From NCBI GenBank assembly GCA_951813555.1, contig OX638344.1, forward strand, positions 2,757,076-2,821,075: DNA of 64,000 bases, in the 5' to 3' direction. Made by a program: the position numbers and the translations under genes. Positions 7,667 through 15,920 of the stretch are shown here, piece by piece (positions within the stretch are counted from its first letter, which is position 1; the number at the start of each line of letters is the position of its first letter). The DNA is from an uncultured Acidimicrobiales bacterium. GTDB lineage: Bacteria > Actinomycetota > Acidimicrobiia > Acidimicrobiales > Bin134. The notes under the pieces were generated by a model. The model saw nothing but the letters and a program-made list of their open reading frames with translations, had not been told where the DNA came from and made no database searches.

Positions 7667-9280
7667 TCATGAGCGGGGCGGGAAGATTCCCAGCGCCTCT
7701 CGGTCGTGGGTATCGGCGGTTACCCCAGCTTCCCGAAGCTTGTACTTCTGAACCCGCTGAGTGGGTGTCTTGGGGAGCTCGTCTACGAAACGCAGATAGC
7801 GGGGTACGGCATGGCGTGGCATGGTCTCACACAGGCGGCGAAAGAGTGCCTCCACATCGGGAGCCCCATCAGGACTGGGCACCACGGCGATCATGACTTC
7901 TTCTTCAGTGTCAGCAATCTCCGAAACCGCTGCGAACGCGGCACACTCCATGACCCCGGGCTCGCCCCGAACCGAGGCTTCGACTTCGAACGACGAGATG
8001 TTCTCGCCACGGCGCCGAACCGAATCTTTGATGCGGTCGGTGAACACGAAATAGCCGTCCTCGTCGACAAAGCCAGCATCGCCGGAATGGAACCAGAGAT
8101 TCCGGAACGCATCGACCGTTTCCTGGGGGCAATTCCAGTATCCCTGGAAGATGGCATATGGCTCCCTGGGTCGCCACAGCGCCTCACCGACCACATTGGG
8201 GGGAACAGGATCGTCCTTCTCATCGGCGATCATCAATTCCACTTGGCGACAGGGCAGGCCCATCGTTCCCAGCTTCGGTGGGCCTGATCCCAGGCCTGAT
8301 CCCAGCCCTACTTCAGTGGAGCCGTAGACCTCATAGAGAGTGACCCCAAAGCGCTCCTTCCAGGGCTCCATCAGCTCAAGCGGGGCGCTAGCCCCAAATG
8401 CTCGGGTCATCTTGTGGTCGCGGTCGGCGGATGACGGTTCTTGGTTGTACAAGAATGGAACGGTGGCACCGAAATAGCCCATCCAGGTCGCTCCCGAGGC
8501 TCTAATGTCCTCCCAAAACCCGTGGACTCTGAAATTCCCGCGCAGGGCGACTCGATTGCCGACCCACAATGCCGCAGTCGAACATGCCGACCGCCCCATC
8601 TGGTGAAACAGCGGGAACATCGAATAGCACACGTCATCGTCGGTCAGTTCGAGTCCCTCAACGAACGGCATGATGTAGTGGATCGAGCTGCGGTTGTTGT
8701 GTATGGCTCCCTTGGCAGGGCCGGTGGTCCCTGAGGTGTACATGATGTAGGTCGGGTCGGCGTCGTCGCGGGAAACGAGCGGACCGGGATCAGCAGCCAG
8801 GGTGTTGTCGAAGGAGTGGAGGGCAAAATTGGAGGAAATGTCGGATTCAATCTCTCCTTGGACGATCACATGCTCGAGGTCAGAAAGTTCGATCTGAGCA
8901 AGACGATCTACCCAGGCAGCATCAATGAAGATGGCCCGCGCTCCCGAGTCCCGCAGAATGTGCTCGAGGAAATGGCCCTTGAACTCATTGTTGATGGGCA
9001 CGTCGATGGCATTGCGCCAGACGATTCCGTGCCACGCGGCTACGTAATCGAGATTCGTGGGCAACATCGTGGCCACGCGGTCTCCAGGTTCGATGCCGAT
9101 GTCGGCCAAGAACGCCCCCACCCGGGACGCCCGGTCGACGAGATCGGCATACGACGCGCTGTCATTCTCGGAAGCAAACGCAATCTCCTCGCCGAATTGC
9201 TCGGCCCTGTCAACCAACATCGACGAGACGACCCAGTCGCCTTGGTATACCCGTGTCGTTGATCCCGGCATTTTGCTCAT
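7667..9280 (-). CDS. AMP-dependent acyl-CoA ligase
   Basis: This 537-residue ANL-superfamily enzyme activates a carboxylic acid to its CoA thioester through an acyl-adenylate. The P-loop-like motif YTSGTTGPAKGA occurs near residue 178. YEVYGSTEVGLG (A5), FHSGDAGFVDEDGYF (A7, Asp) and DRIKDSVRRRGENIS (A8) follow in order, with a C-terminal Lys region (TPTQRVQKYKLRE). Length is normal. It heads the P450-SDR-cupin genes and follows the dioxygenase gene in one transcription unit. Confidence 0.92.
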   Translation of the reverse strand: MSKMPGSTTRVYQGDWVVSSMLVDRAEQFGEEIAFASENDSASYADLVDRASRVGAFLADIGIEPGDRVATMLPTNLDYVAAWHGIVWRNAIDVPINNEFKGHFLEHILRDSGARAIFIDAAWVDRLAQIELSDLEHVIVQGEIESDISSNFALHSFDNTLAADPGPLVSRDDADPTYIMYTSGTTGPAKGAIHNNRSSIHYIMPFVEGLELTDDDVCYSMFPLFHQMGRSACSTAALWVGNRVALRGNFRVHGFWEDIRASGATWMGYFGATVPFLYNQEPSSADRDHKMTRAFGASAPLELMEPWKERFGVTLYEVYGSTEVGLGSGLGSGPPKLGTMGLPCRQVELMIADEKDDPVPPNVVGEALWRPREPYAIFQGYWNCPQETVDAFRNLWFHSGDAGFVDEDGYFVFTDRIKDSVRRRGENISSFEVEASVRGEPGVMECAAFAAVSEIADTEEEVMIAVVPSPDGAPDVEALFRRLCETMPRHAVPRYLRFVDELPKTPTQRVQKYKLREAGVTADTHDREALGIFPPRS

Positions 9281-9336
9281 TTCCCCATCTCAATAAGGCG
9301 AACCGCCACTCCGTTCGCCCTTCATTTGCTATGTGC

Positions 9337-10161
9337 CTATGTCGCCGATACTGGGCAATCACCCTCTACGAGAAGGCGTCGCAACACGCGATCGCCCACC
9401 CACGGGTCACGCACCGCGAAGTGAGCAGTGCACCGCTCGTCCCACATAACGACATCTCCGTTGCGCCAGCGCCAGCGACAGGTCACGCTGGGATTGGTGG
9501 CGTGTTCGGTAACGGCGGCCATCAGGTTTTGGCTGGCATCATCATCGAGCCCTTCAACGGTGGCGTCCCCAACGCAGAAGATCGCCTCCTCCCCGGTCTC
9601 GGGGTGTCGCCGAAGCAGGGGCTGGTGCACCCCCTGGAGGTTGTCCCGCCAAACCTGGGCTTCGAAGTTCGGAAAGATCGTCTTCTTCAAGCCAATGAGG
9701 GTGTCGGGCACACTGTGCACTGTAGAGCGCCCCTGCATCTGCTCTCGCAGTTCGTCGGGCAGCCACGACGCGGCAAGCACCAGGTTGGCCCACATGGTGT
9801 CGCCACCCACAGACGGTACGTCGATGGCCCGCAAGATGCCGAAGGCGGGCGGGTTGGGGGCATACAGCACATCCAGATGCCATCGGTCGGTCAGCAACTG
9901 GTGGTCGCTGTTGACCCGCAACTCCGACGGCTCGGCCGAATCGACACCAGCAAGACGGTCCATGGGATGGATCCACGGCTCGCCGAGCGACTCGGCAAGT
10001 CGGATGTGCCCAGCATCGTCTAGGAACTGATCGCGAATGCCAACCACCTTGTACTCCAGCAAGGCTCTCCGCAGTCCCGAGGCCGTATCGGCGTCGAGTT
10101 CCCCGAGGTTGATGTCCACCAACTCGGCGCCGAGTGCCGCTGTAAGCGGTTCGATTCGCAT
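9337..10161 (-). CDS. TauD/TfdA-family Fe(II)/2-oxoglutarate dioxygenase
   Basis: This 274-residue enzyme has the HxD facial-triad start (DRWHLDV, near residue 94), GGDTMWANL, and a C-terminal distal His/Arg region (ERCTAHFAVRDPWVGDRVLRR is the relevant end). Such enzymes hydroxylate taurine, sulfate esters, aryloxy acids or other acids while decarboxylating 2-oxoglutarate. GGGAGG lies 8 bases before the ATG. It is the first gene of the minus-strand catabolic operon. Confidence 0.9.
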   Translation of the reverse strand: MRIEPLTAALGAELVDINLGELDADTASGLRRALLEYKVVGIRDQFLDDAGHIRLAESLGEPWIHPMDRLAGVDSAEPSELRVNSDHQLLTDRWHLDVLYAPNPPAFGILRAIDVPSVGGDTMWANLVLAASWLPDELREQMQGRSTVHSVPDTLIGLKKTIFPNFEAQVWRDNLQGVHQPLLRRHPETGEEAIFCVGDATVEGLDDDASQNLMAAVTEHATNPSVTCRWRWRNGDVVMWDERCTAHFAVRDPWVGDRVLRRLLVEGDCPVSAT

Positions 10162-10315
10162 ACTGGTGACCTCCCGTTTCTACGTTGTGGCTGGTATATG
10201 GCTCTACTTGATCTGCGCCCAGATTGCGAATGCTGTGACCGGAATCGGCCGACGACCTCGCCAACTACCCCGTCAGCACCACCCGGGTACTGAATCCCGA
10301 GGGGTGTCCCCGACC

Positions 10316-10347
10316 TTGGGACTGGCCAAGGATGGAGATGTTATGAT
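10316..10347 (+). promoter_or_regulatory. Putative leaderless promoter of vapBC
   Basis: TATGAT at 10342-10347 is a good -10 hexamer. The ATG at 10354 follows after 6 bases, so transcription would start at or next to the start codon. A weak -35 (TTGGGA, 10316-10321) lies 20 bp upstream. No Shine-Dalgarno sequence precedes the ATG, which fits leaderless initiation, common in Actinobacteria. Confidence 0.55.
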
Positions 10348-10360
10348 GCGCATATGCGCA
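10347..10360. promoter_or_regulatory. 14-bp perfect palindrome over the vapB start: likely VapB operator
   Basis: TGCGCATATGCGCA is perfectly self-complementary and covers the vapB ATG (10354-10356) and the expected transcription start. Antitoxins with ribbon-helix-helix domains typically bind such palindromes to repress their own operon. Confidence 0.7.
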
Positions 10361-10590
10361 CCACAATCACCATTGATGATGAGGTATACGAGGAAGCCCG
10401 GCGAATCGCATTTGAGTCTCGGCGAACGCTCGGCGAAATCATCAATGAGCTCCTTACCGAAGGGCTCAGACTTGTGGCTCAGCCATCAAAGCGCCGCCAG
10501 CTTGGGCAGCTCCGGGGAACAATCACCATCGCCGCCGACTTCGACGACACCCCGGTTGACGTACGCGACTCCCTTAGTGATCCGATCTGA
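10354..10590 (+). CDS. vapB: VapB-type antitoxin (ribbon-helix-helix)
   Basis: This 78-residue antitoxin starts with the strand MRTTITIDDEVYEEARRIAF and two helices, the usual RHH/VapB DNA-binding fold. An acidic C-terminal tail (FDDTPVDVRDSLSD) would wrap the toxin. TGATG overlap with the next gene indicates translational coupling. Autoregulation is likely through the palindrome at its start codon. Confidence 0.88.
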   Translation: MRTTITIDDEVYEEARRIAFESRRTLGEIINELLTEGLRLVAQPSKRRQLGQLRGTITIAADFDDTPVDVRDSLSDPI

Positions 10591-10970
10591 TGGCCGACCT
10601 GCTGCTCGACACCCATGTACTGCTCTGGGCCAACGAGGCGCCAGAGCGGCTTTCTCCCGAAGCCGTTACCGCGCTGGAAGACCCGACGAATCGCCTACTG
10701 GTGTCAGCTGTCTCGGTTGCTGAGATCGAGATCAAGCGACGGCTTGGAAAGCTGGTCATGGAACACAGCTGCCAAACCCTGGTGTCTCGGCTCGGCGGGG
10801 CGTGGCTCGACCTGACTGCCGCGCACGCCATGGGACTGCGCGCCCTGCCCCTGTTGCATGCCGATCCGTTCGACCGGCTCCTCATAGCCCAAGCAGTCTC
10901 CCATGGCTGCCCCCTGGTCACAGCCGACCAGAAAATCCTCGCCTATCCAATTGAAACGCTCACTGCTTGA
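10590..10970 (+). CDS. vapC: VapC-type PIN-domain toxin ribonuclease
   Basis: This 126-residue PIN-domain protein begins MADLLLDTHVLLWAN. The expected acidic metal ligands are visible: D7, E45 (VSVAEIEIK), D92/D95 (HADPFDRLL) and D113 (TADQKI). VapC toxins cut tRNA or rRNA when released from VapB. All key acids are intact, so it should be active. Its start overlaps the antitoxin stop by one base. Confidence 0.9.
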   Translation: MADLLLDTHVLLWANEAPERLSPEAVTALEDPTNRLLVSAVSVAEIEIKRRLGKLVMEHSCQTLVSRLGGAWLDLTAAHAMGLRALPLLHADPFDRLLIAQAVSHGCPLVTADQKILAYPIETLTA

Positions 10971-11009
10971 CCGGCTCATTCCGGGGACCCATTTGGCCAA
11001 GGCCGGCAC

Positions 11010-12152
11010 TCATTCAACTAGTGACCAGCGGTAATAGATCAGCCTAAAGAAGTCGTTGTGGGCTGGCTCAAGATCGGGATCGAGTTGCCACCCTTCCCGT
11101 TCGTAGAAGCGCCGAGCCCGATTGTGTACTTCGACGACCCGCAGTCGAGCGTGCGTGTGGCCTCGCCTAGCGATCCAGTCCAGTCCGGCGTCGAGAAGTC
11201 GGGGTGCGACTTGCGAACCCCATGACCTTGGATCGACGTACAGCATGTCGATCTCGGGCAAGTCACGTGGCGGCGGCAAGTCTTCGTTGGCCTGCATGAC
11301 TCCAAGGACGCGATTGTCCGAATCCACTGCCACCCGCACCGTGGCCGTTTCCGATTTGATTTCCCGAGACCAGTCGAAGCCTGCTCGCTTCTGCGCTTCC
11401 TCACTTAGAACATCGGGTTGCAGGAATCCGTTGTAGGCCGCCCGCCATGAGCGCAAATAGCACTCGCGAATGCCGGGAATGTCCGCTTCGATGGCTTCAC
11501 GAACAGAGAAACCAGTAGCGGCATTCTGCTGGCCATGGTTGGAATGAGCGAAGGCCTGCCACGCTCTCTTGCCAATTGACCAGGCTACGTCGACGCCAAT
11601 TGTCGCTGGTGCATGAGGCTCGACTTGTGACTCGCCTTCATGATGGTACCCAAGCGCCTCCACAACGCTTCGACTGCGCGTGTTGGCTTTGTCATGGTGG
11701 ATCTCCACCCGCTCGATGCCGGGGACGGCGAAAGCTGCGGAGGTGAGGCTTCGAGCCATCTCAGTGGCGTATCCCTGTCTCAGATGATCAGCGTGAACCC
11801 AGTAGCCAATTTCCAGTGTGTTCGGGCCTGATCGGCGGTGAAATCCACAACCGCCCACTACTTCGTCTCTCAAGTACGCACCGAAAACGACCTCCCTTCC
11901 GGCGATCCAGTCGTCCTCCCAGGTGCGGATGAGTGCTTCTCGGTCGCGGTCACTCTGCGGCTCGAACGCGATCCAAGACATCCAGGGCCGGAGATGTTCG
12001 AGGCTGGCCTGGATGGCCCCTCGGAGAGCTGGCATGTCGCTGACGCGCCAGCGACGCAGCTCCAGGCGGGGGCCGACGACTACTTCGGGCAAAACACCCA
12101 CTCTCCAACACTTCCACAGCAGGTTTGTGTTTCTCAGCGGAATTACCACCAC
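11010..12152 (-). CDS. Double GNAT-domain N-acetyltransferase
   Basis: The 380-residue protein carries two GNAT domains. Residues about 25-200 are RimJ/RimL-like (LELRRWRVSD, then EIGYWVHADHLRQGYATEMA as the acetyl-CoA pyrophosphate loop). Residues about 215-380 are a second GNAT (FSVREAIEADIPGIRECY, IDMLYVDPRSWGSQVAPRLL, HNRARRFYEREGW). The second pyrophosphate loop has SQVAPRLL in place of the usual GxGxGxxLL. The start is uncertain: GTG 12152 or GTG 12101. It is divergent from the following DUF1214 gene. Substrates are unknown. Confidence 0.83.
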   Translation of the reverse strand: MVVIPLRNTNLLWKCWRVGVLPEVVVGPRLELRRWRVSDMPALRGAIQASLEHLRPWMSWIAFEPQSDRDREALIRTWEDDWIAGREVVFGAYLRDEVVGGCGFHRRSGPNTLEIGYWVHADHLRQGYATEMARSLTSAAFAVPGIERVEIHHDKANTRSRSVVEALGYHHEGESQVEPHAPATIGVDVAWSIGKRAWQAFAHSNHGQQNAATGFSVREAIEADIPGIRECYLRSWRAAYNGFLQPDVLSEEAQKRAGFDWSREIKSETATVRVAVDSDNRVLGVMQANEDLPPPRDLPEIDMLYVDPRSWGSQVAPRLLDAGLDWIARRGHTHARLRVVEVHNRARRFYEREGWQLDPDLEPAHNDFFRLIYYRWSLVE

Positions 12153-12200
12153 CGGGAAGATCGCTACCAGGGCGAGGGTGGTCTATTTTGCAGGTCGTCT

Positions 12201-13280
12201 ATGACTACATGGAGCGAGTTCTGTGATCGGATTCGGGTTCTCGGGGAGGGCCTCGACGATGAGGGGCAGCGGCACTTGGCCAATCAAGTGGCCTGTTGGC
12301 TGACTTACTCGATAGGCCACAACGATCCCCGTCACCCTGCCCTCTTCCGGAGCAGCGATCCGGTGTACCAGTGGGGAGGACCCAACGCCGATCAGGTAGC
12401 CAGAAGGACCGCGATCGACGGGGAAGGGGTTTATCGAATCTCTGGCCACATGGGCTCCTGTGAGGAGTTTGTCCTTCAAATTAAGCTCGGGGCGACTCAG
12501 AGCGGTGGTGCAGGAGTTGGGCTGGAGGTGACCGGATCAAGTCTTGGGCTGGGCCCCGGCGACGACATCGACATAACGCTGGGCGGCGAAGAGCGTGACA
12601 ACCAGAGTGGTAGCTGGTTGCCGCTCGACCCCGAAGGCTCGTTCGTCCACATCCGCGATTACTACTTCGACTGGCAGCCGGCCGAGCCGGCCACGCTTGT
12701 GATCGAGCGCCTCGACACGGTGGGCGAGCCGAAATCGGAGGTCGACGCCGCCGCCATCCTCAGCACTGCACTCGGCGAGATTGAACACTCCTTCGATTTC
12801 TGGAACGGCTACCAGGTGCGCATGCTCGGCGACCAGCCGCCCAATACGTTTCTGCCACCGGCAGGAATGGGCCGCGGCGTCAAGACGCTGATCTACAGCC
12901 ACGCCGGGGTGGTCCTCGATGCCGACCAAGCCCTCGTTGTCGAGATCGACCACCGTGGGGCCACCATGTGGGATATCCAGCTCTACAACCGCCCGTGGTA
13001 TGAGGCACTGGACTTCACCAACCGACTGACCTGCCTCAACCATGCGCTCATCGAGCCCGGGCCCATCGTCATCGCCGGTTCCGATCCTGGTGGAGCCAAT
13101 TGGCTCGACACCGAAGGCCGAGACTCAGTTCTGTGCACCATCCGCTGGTGGCACCCGCCCGACACCCCGGCGGTCGACGCCCAGGTTGTGCCCCTCAGCG
13201 AGCTCGACCTGCCAATGGTGGACCGCCAAACCCAGATCGCCCGCCGCTCCTCCCATATCGCCTGGCGCTACCGCACCTAG
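12201..13280 (+). CDS. DUF1214-type protein, copy 1
   Basis: The 359-residue soluble protein resembles the DUF1214/DUF1254 beta-rich family, with the block GSWLPLDPEGSFVHIRDYYF and a C-terminal NWLDTEGRDSVLCTIRWW. A homologue with the same blocks in the same order lies at 15921-17030. I start at ATG 12201 because the longer frame to 11838 runs antisense into the GNAT gene. The family's molecular role is not settled. The context (SDR, amidohydrolase, SRPBCC) suggests catabolism of a carbonyl or aromatic compound. Confidence 0.75.
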   Translation: MTTWSEFCDRIRVLGEGLDDEGQRHLANQVACWLTYSIGHNDPRHPALFRSSDPVYQWGGPNADQVARRTAIDGEGVYRISGHMGSCEEFVLQIKLGATQSGGAGVGLEVTGSSLGLGPGDDIDITLGGEERDNQSGSWLPLDPEGSFVHIRDYYFDWQPAEPATLVIERLDTVGEPKSEVDAAAILSTALGEIEHSFDFWNGYQVRMLGDQPPNTFLPPAGMGRGVKTLIYSHAGVVLDADQALVVEIDHRGATMWDIQLYNRPWYEALDFTNRLTCLNHALIEPGPIVIAGSDPGGANWLDTEGRDSVLCTIRWWHPPDTPAVDAQVVPLSELDLPMVDRQTQIARRSSHIAWRYRT

Positions 13281-13343
13281 CCCGAGCTGCAGAATGGTTC
13301 AGGTGATCTATTGTCCAGATCGCACGAGGCCGCAGGAGGTGTT

Positions 13344-14105
13344 ATGTCGACGAAGCCACTCACAGGGAATGTCGCAGTCGTGACCGGCGCGGGGCGTGGT
13401 ATCGGACGGGCGTGTGCTGAGCGTTTGGCCCAAGAAGGCGCCGCGGTGGTGCTTGCGGCTCGTTCTGCCCATGAACTCGATGGGGTTGCGGCCGGGATCG
13501 AGGCTGCCGGCGGACGGGCCGAAGTGGTCGTGACGGATGTGTCGGCACGGGCTGATGTCCGCCACCTTTTCGAACGCACCAAAGAGGTCTTTGGCCGACT
13601 GGACATTTTGGTGAACAATGCCGGGGCGATGCAGCCGCTCTTACCGGTGGGAGAGCTTGTTGACGAAGACTGGGACCGCTGCTTCGACGTTAATGTGCAT
13701 GCGGTGCACTACTGCTGCGACACCGCACTTGAGCTGCTTGCCGCTGGCGACGGCGGGCACATCATCATGATCGGCTCCGGTCAGGGTCATTCGCCCTCAC
13801 CGGGAGCCGCCGCGTACTGCTCGGCAAAAGCAGCTGTGTCTATGTACGTCCGCGTGCTGGCCCGAGAACTCCGGCCCCGGGGCATCACGGTCAACGAGAT
13901 CGTTCCGGGCGCGGTTGCCACTGAGCTGTTGAGCTGGACAGTGGGGCTACCGATAGACCGGCTCAGTGAACTGGAGCCTGCCCTTGGCGGGGACCGAATG
14001 AAGGACCCGAGCGAGGTAGCCGACTACGTCTCATTCCTCGCCACCCGCTCAACCCGAGCCGGCCCGACCGGCCAGTGTTTCAGCCTGCTCGGACGAGATC
14101 TCTGA
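13344..14105 (+). CDS. SDR-family oxidoreductase
   Basis: This 253-residue classical SDR has TGAGRGIGRACAERL at the N-terminus, NNAGAMQPL, and catalytic Tyr/Lys in GAAAYCSAKAAVSMY, with IVPGAVATELL behind. AGGAGG at 13334-13339 lies 4 bases before ATG 13344 and decides this start over an upstream in-frame one at 13311. It is close to the general 3-oxoacyl-ACP reductase-like SDRs, and its substrate is unknown. It probably forms a unit with the DUF1214 gene 63 bp upstream. Confidence 0.88.
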   Translation: MSTKPLTGNVAVVTGAGRGIGRACAERLAQEGAAVVLAARSAHELDGVAAGIEAAGGRAEVVVTDVSARADVRHLFERTKEVFGRLDILVNNAGAMQPLLPVGELVDEDWDRCFDVNVHAVHYCCDTALELLAAGDGGHIIMIGSGQGHSPSPGAAAYCSAKAAVSMYVRVLARELRPRGITVNEIVPGAVATELLSWTVGLPIDRLSELEPALGGDRMKDPSEVADYVSFLATRSTRAGPTGQCFSLLGRDL

Positions 14106-14113
14106 GCGGGGTG

Positions 14114-15403
14114 CTATGAGTAAGGGCCGGTGGTGCGGAAGGCGAAGTAGCCGTAACCTTGGCGCTCTGGTCCGTCTAGGGCCGGCACTGCCTCTAGGGG
14201 CGTGGTGATCTCCTCGATAGTGGGGCCGATGTGGTCGGCGATCCCCCGCAGCTTGTCGGCATCGAGGCCGTAGACGCGGGCGGCGTTCTCGCCGACGATG
14301 GCCCGGACTTTGTTGTGGGGTTTTCCGGCCATGGCGTGGCGCAATGAGAGATGAGTCATCGGCGACTCGTCGGGGTCATCCGAGTAGCGCCAGGTGCCCT
14401 CAGGATGGGGATAGTCGCGGCCCCAGAAGATGTTGGTCCACCACCAGTCCCCTACCGCGGCCTCAACCTCGAACGGGGCGATGAAGCTGGCCCCGACGAA
14501 CACGTTGGTCTTGAAGTAATCGCTGGGTTTCTTGGACAGTTCCCCATTGGCCAGTGGCAACGGCGCCCTAGCTGCTGAGTCGAGTTCGTTCAACGAGGCC
14601 GGTATCCAGACCCCAGGCTGTTCGGTCATGGCCAGCTTGAGGCCGGGGAACCGTTCGAACACCCCGCCGAAGATCATGCGGGCAATTGCCCGGCGGTTGT
14701 AGGCGCCGCCGGCTTCCATCAATAGCAGCGGCGTCCCGTTCACCGCCCGCACCGCTGGATCAGTTGCTGCTCCAGCATGAGTGGCCAGAACCATTCCGTT
14801 CTCTTCCACCGCGGCCCAGAACGGATCCCAATGGGATTCGTTGTACTGGACCCACTGCGGGCGGGCACTGGGGAAATTCACCGCCCTCAACCCGTGAGCA
14901 GCGGCCCACCTCACCTCGTCGACAGCAGTGTCGAGATCCCACAGCGGAATGTGAGCCAGACCGATCAGGCGCTCGGGGGCGGACGAGCAGAAGTCGGCCA
15001 GCCAGCGGTTGTAGATCTGAAACCCCGCGCTGGCCAGCTCAGGATTGTCCAACTCGGGCCAACCCAGGTCGTTGAACGGCATCGGCTCGCCGTTGAAGCT
15101 GTTGTGGAACATCACCTCGGCAGCAACGCCGTCTCGGTCCATGTCAGCAAGACGAGCCTGCGGATCGTCGTGACCTGAAGTGCGCAAATACAGCGACTCG
15201 CCCCTCCTGACCCCGGCCCGCAACTCCTCAACCTGCTGACTCCCAGCGAATTCGTCAAAGGACTCGAAATAGGCCTGCGGGCAGTACGTCCGCAGCGCAT
15301 CCAAGGTTGGCCCCACATGGGAATCCCCCGAAACCAACAACACCCGCTCGTCGACAACGCTTGTCAACTGATCCACCTCAATCGCCCTCGGCAAATATGG
15401 CAT
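14114..15403 (-). CDS. Amidohydrolase family 2 (TIM-barrel) hydrolase or decarboxylase
   Basis: The 429-residue protein belongs to the amidohydrolase_2/ACMSD-like group. It has LLVSGDSHVGP at the N-terminus (Asp-x-His metal site), VLATHAGAATD and ERFPGLKLAMTEQPG in the middle, and a C-terminal GENAARVYGLD. Relatives act as metal-dependent decarboxylases or hydrolases on aromatic or cyclic acids. Its start overlaps the end of the SRPBCC gene by 26 bp, so the two are translationally linked. Confidence 0.85.
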   Translation of the reverse strand: MPYLPRAIEVDQLTSVVDERVLLVSGDSHVGPTLDALRTYCPQAYFESFDEFAGSQQVEELRAGVRRGESLYLRTSGHDDPQARLADMDRDGVAAEVMFHNSFNGEPMPFNDLGWPELDNPELASAGFQIYNRWLADFCSSAPERLIGLAHIPLWDLDTAVDEVRWAAAHGLRAVNFPSARPQWVQYNESHWDPFWAAVEENGMVLATHAGAATDPAVRAVNGTPLLLMEAGGAYNRRAIARMIFGGVFERFPGLKLAMTEQPGVWIPASLNELDSAARAPLPLANGELSKKPSDYFKTNVFVGASFIAPFEVEAAVGDWWWTNIFWGRDYPHPEGTWRYSDDPDESPMTHLSLRHAMAGKPHNKVRAIVGENAARVYGLDADKLRGIADHIGPTIEEITTPLEAVPALDGPERQGYGYFAFRTTGPYS

Positions 15404-15872
15404 CGATCTGTCCGAGGGATTCTACCAATCCCTCTTCCGCGCCCATGGCCAACATCTGCTCCATAACTTCAGCAGATGGGAACGCAGATTTGATGGTCAT
15501 CGTCGTCCCGCCGTCGGCTGAGGCTCCAAGCAAAATGGTGCTAACCGTGGTACCCAAGCTGTAGTCAGGCTCCCCGTCATCATCGGAGAATCCATCTTCG
15601 AACTCGAGCCGTTGCGGGGGTTCGACTGAGATCACCTGCCACCACCCGTGGTACTTCTCACCTTCGGTTCCGGTCATGAAATACGACACCCGCCCACCGG
15701 GGACAAGATCGTGGTCAACCACCGTCGAGGGAAAAGACGGCGGACCCCACCAGCGCTCAAGCTGACGTGGGTCGGCCCACAGCAACCAAACCCGATCTAC
15801 GGAAACATCGAATTCTGAGGTAAACGTCATCGTCAGCTGAGTCGGGTCCTTGTCCACTCCTACAACCGTCAT
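15378..15872 (-). CDS. SRPBCC/AHSA1-domain protein
   Basis: This 164-residue START-like fold protein has the AHSA1 pattern: FDVSVDRVWLLWADPRQLER, WWGPPSFPSTVV, and GGRVSYFMTG. Such proteins bind hydrophobic ligands, or in some cases help chaperones. It is the gene immediately upstream of the amidohydrolase and downstream of the second DUF1214 gene. Its ligand is unknown. Confidence 0.85.
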   Translation of the reverse strand: MTVVGVDKDPTQLTMTFTSEFDVSVDRVWLLWADPRQLERWWGPPSFPSTVVDHDLVPGGRVSYFMTGTEGEKYHGWWQVISVEPPQRLEFEDGFSDDDGEPDYSLGTTVSTILLGASADGGTTMTIKSAFPSAEVMEQMLAMGAEEGLVESLGQIDAIFAEGD

Positions 15873-15920
15873 AGAACCTCTCCTAGTTGATGATCAGGAC
15901 GCTATGGCACCGACGGCAGG

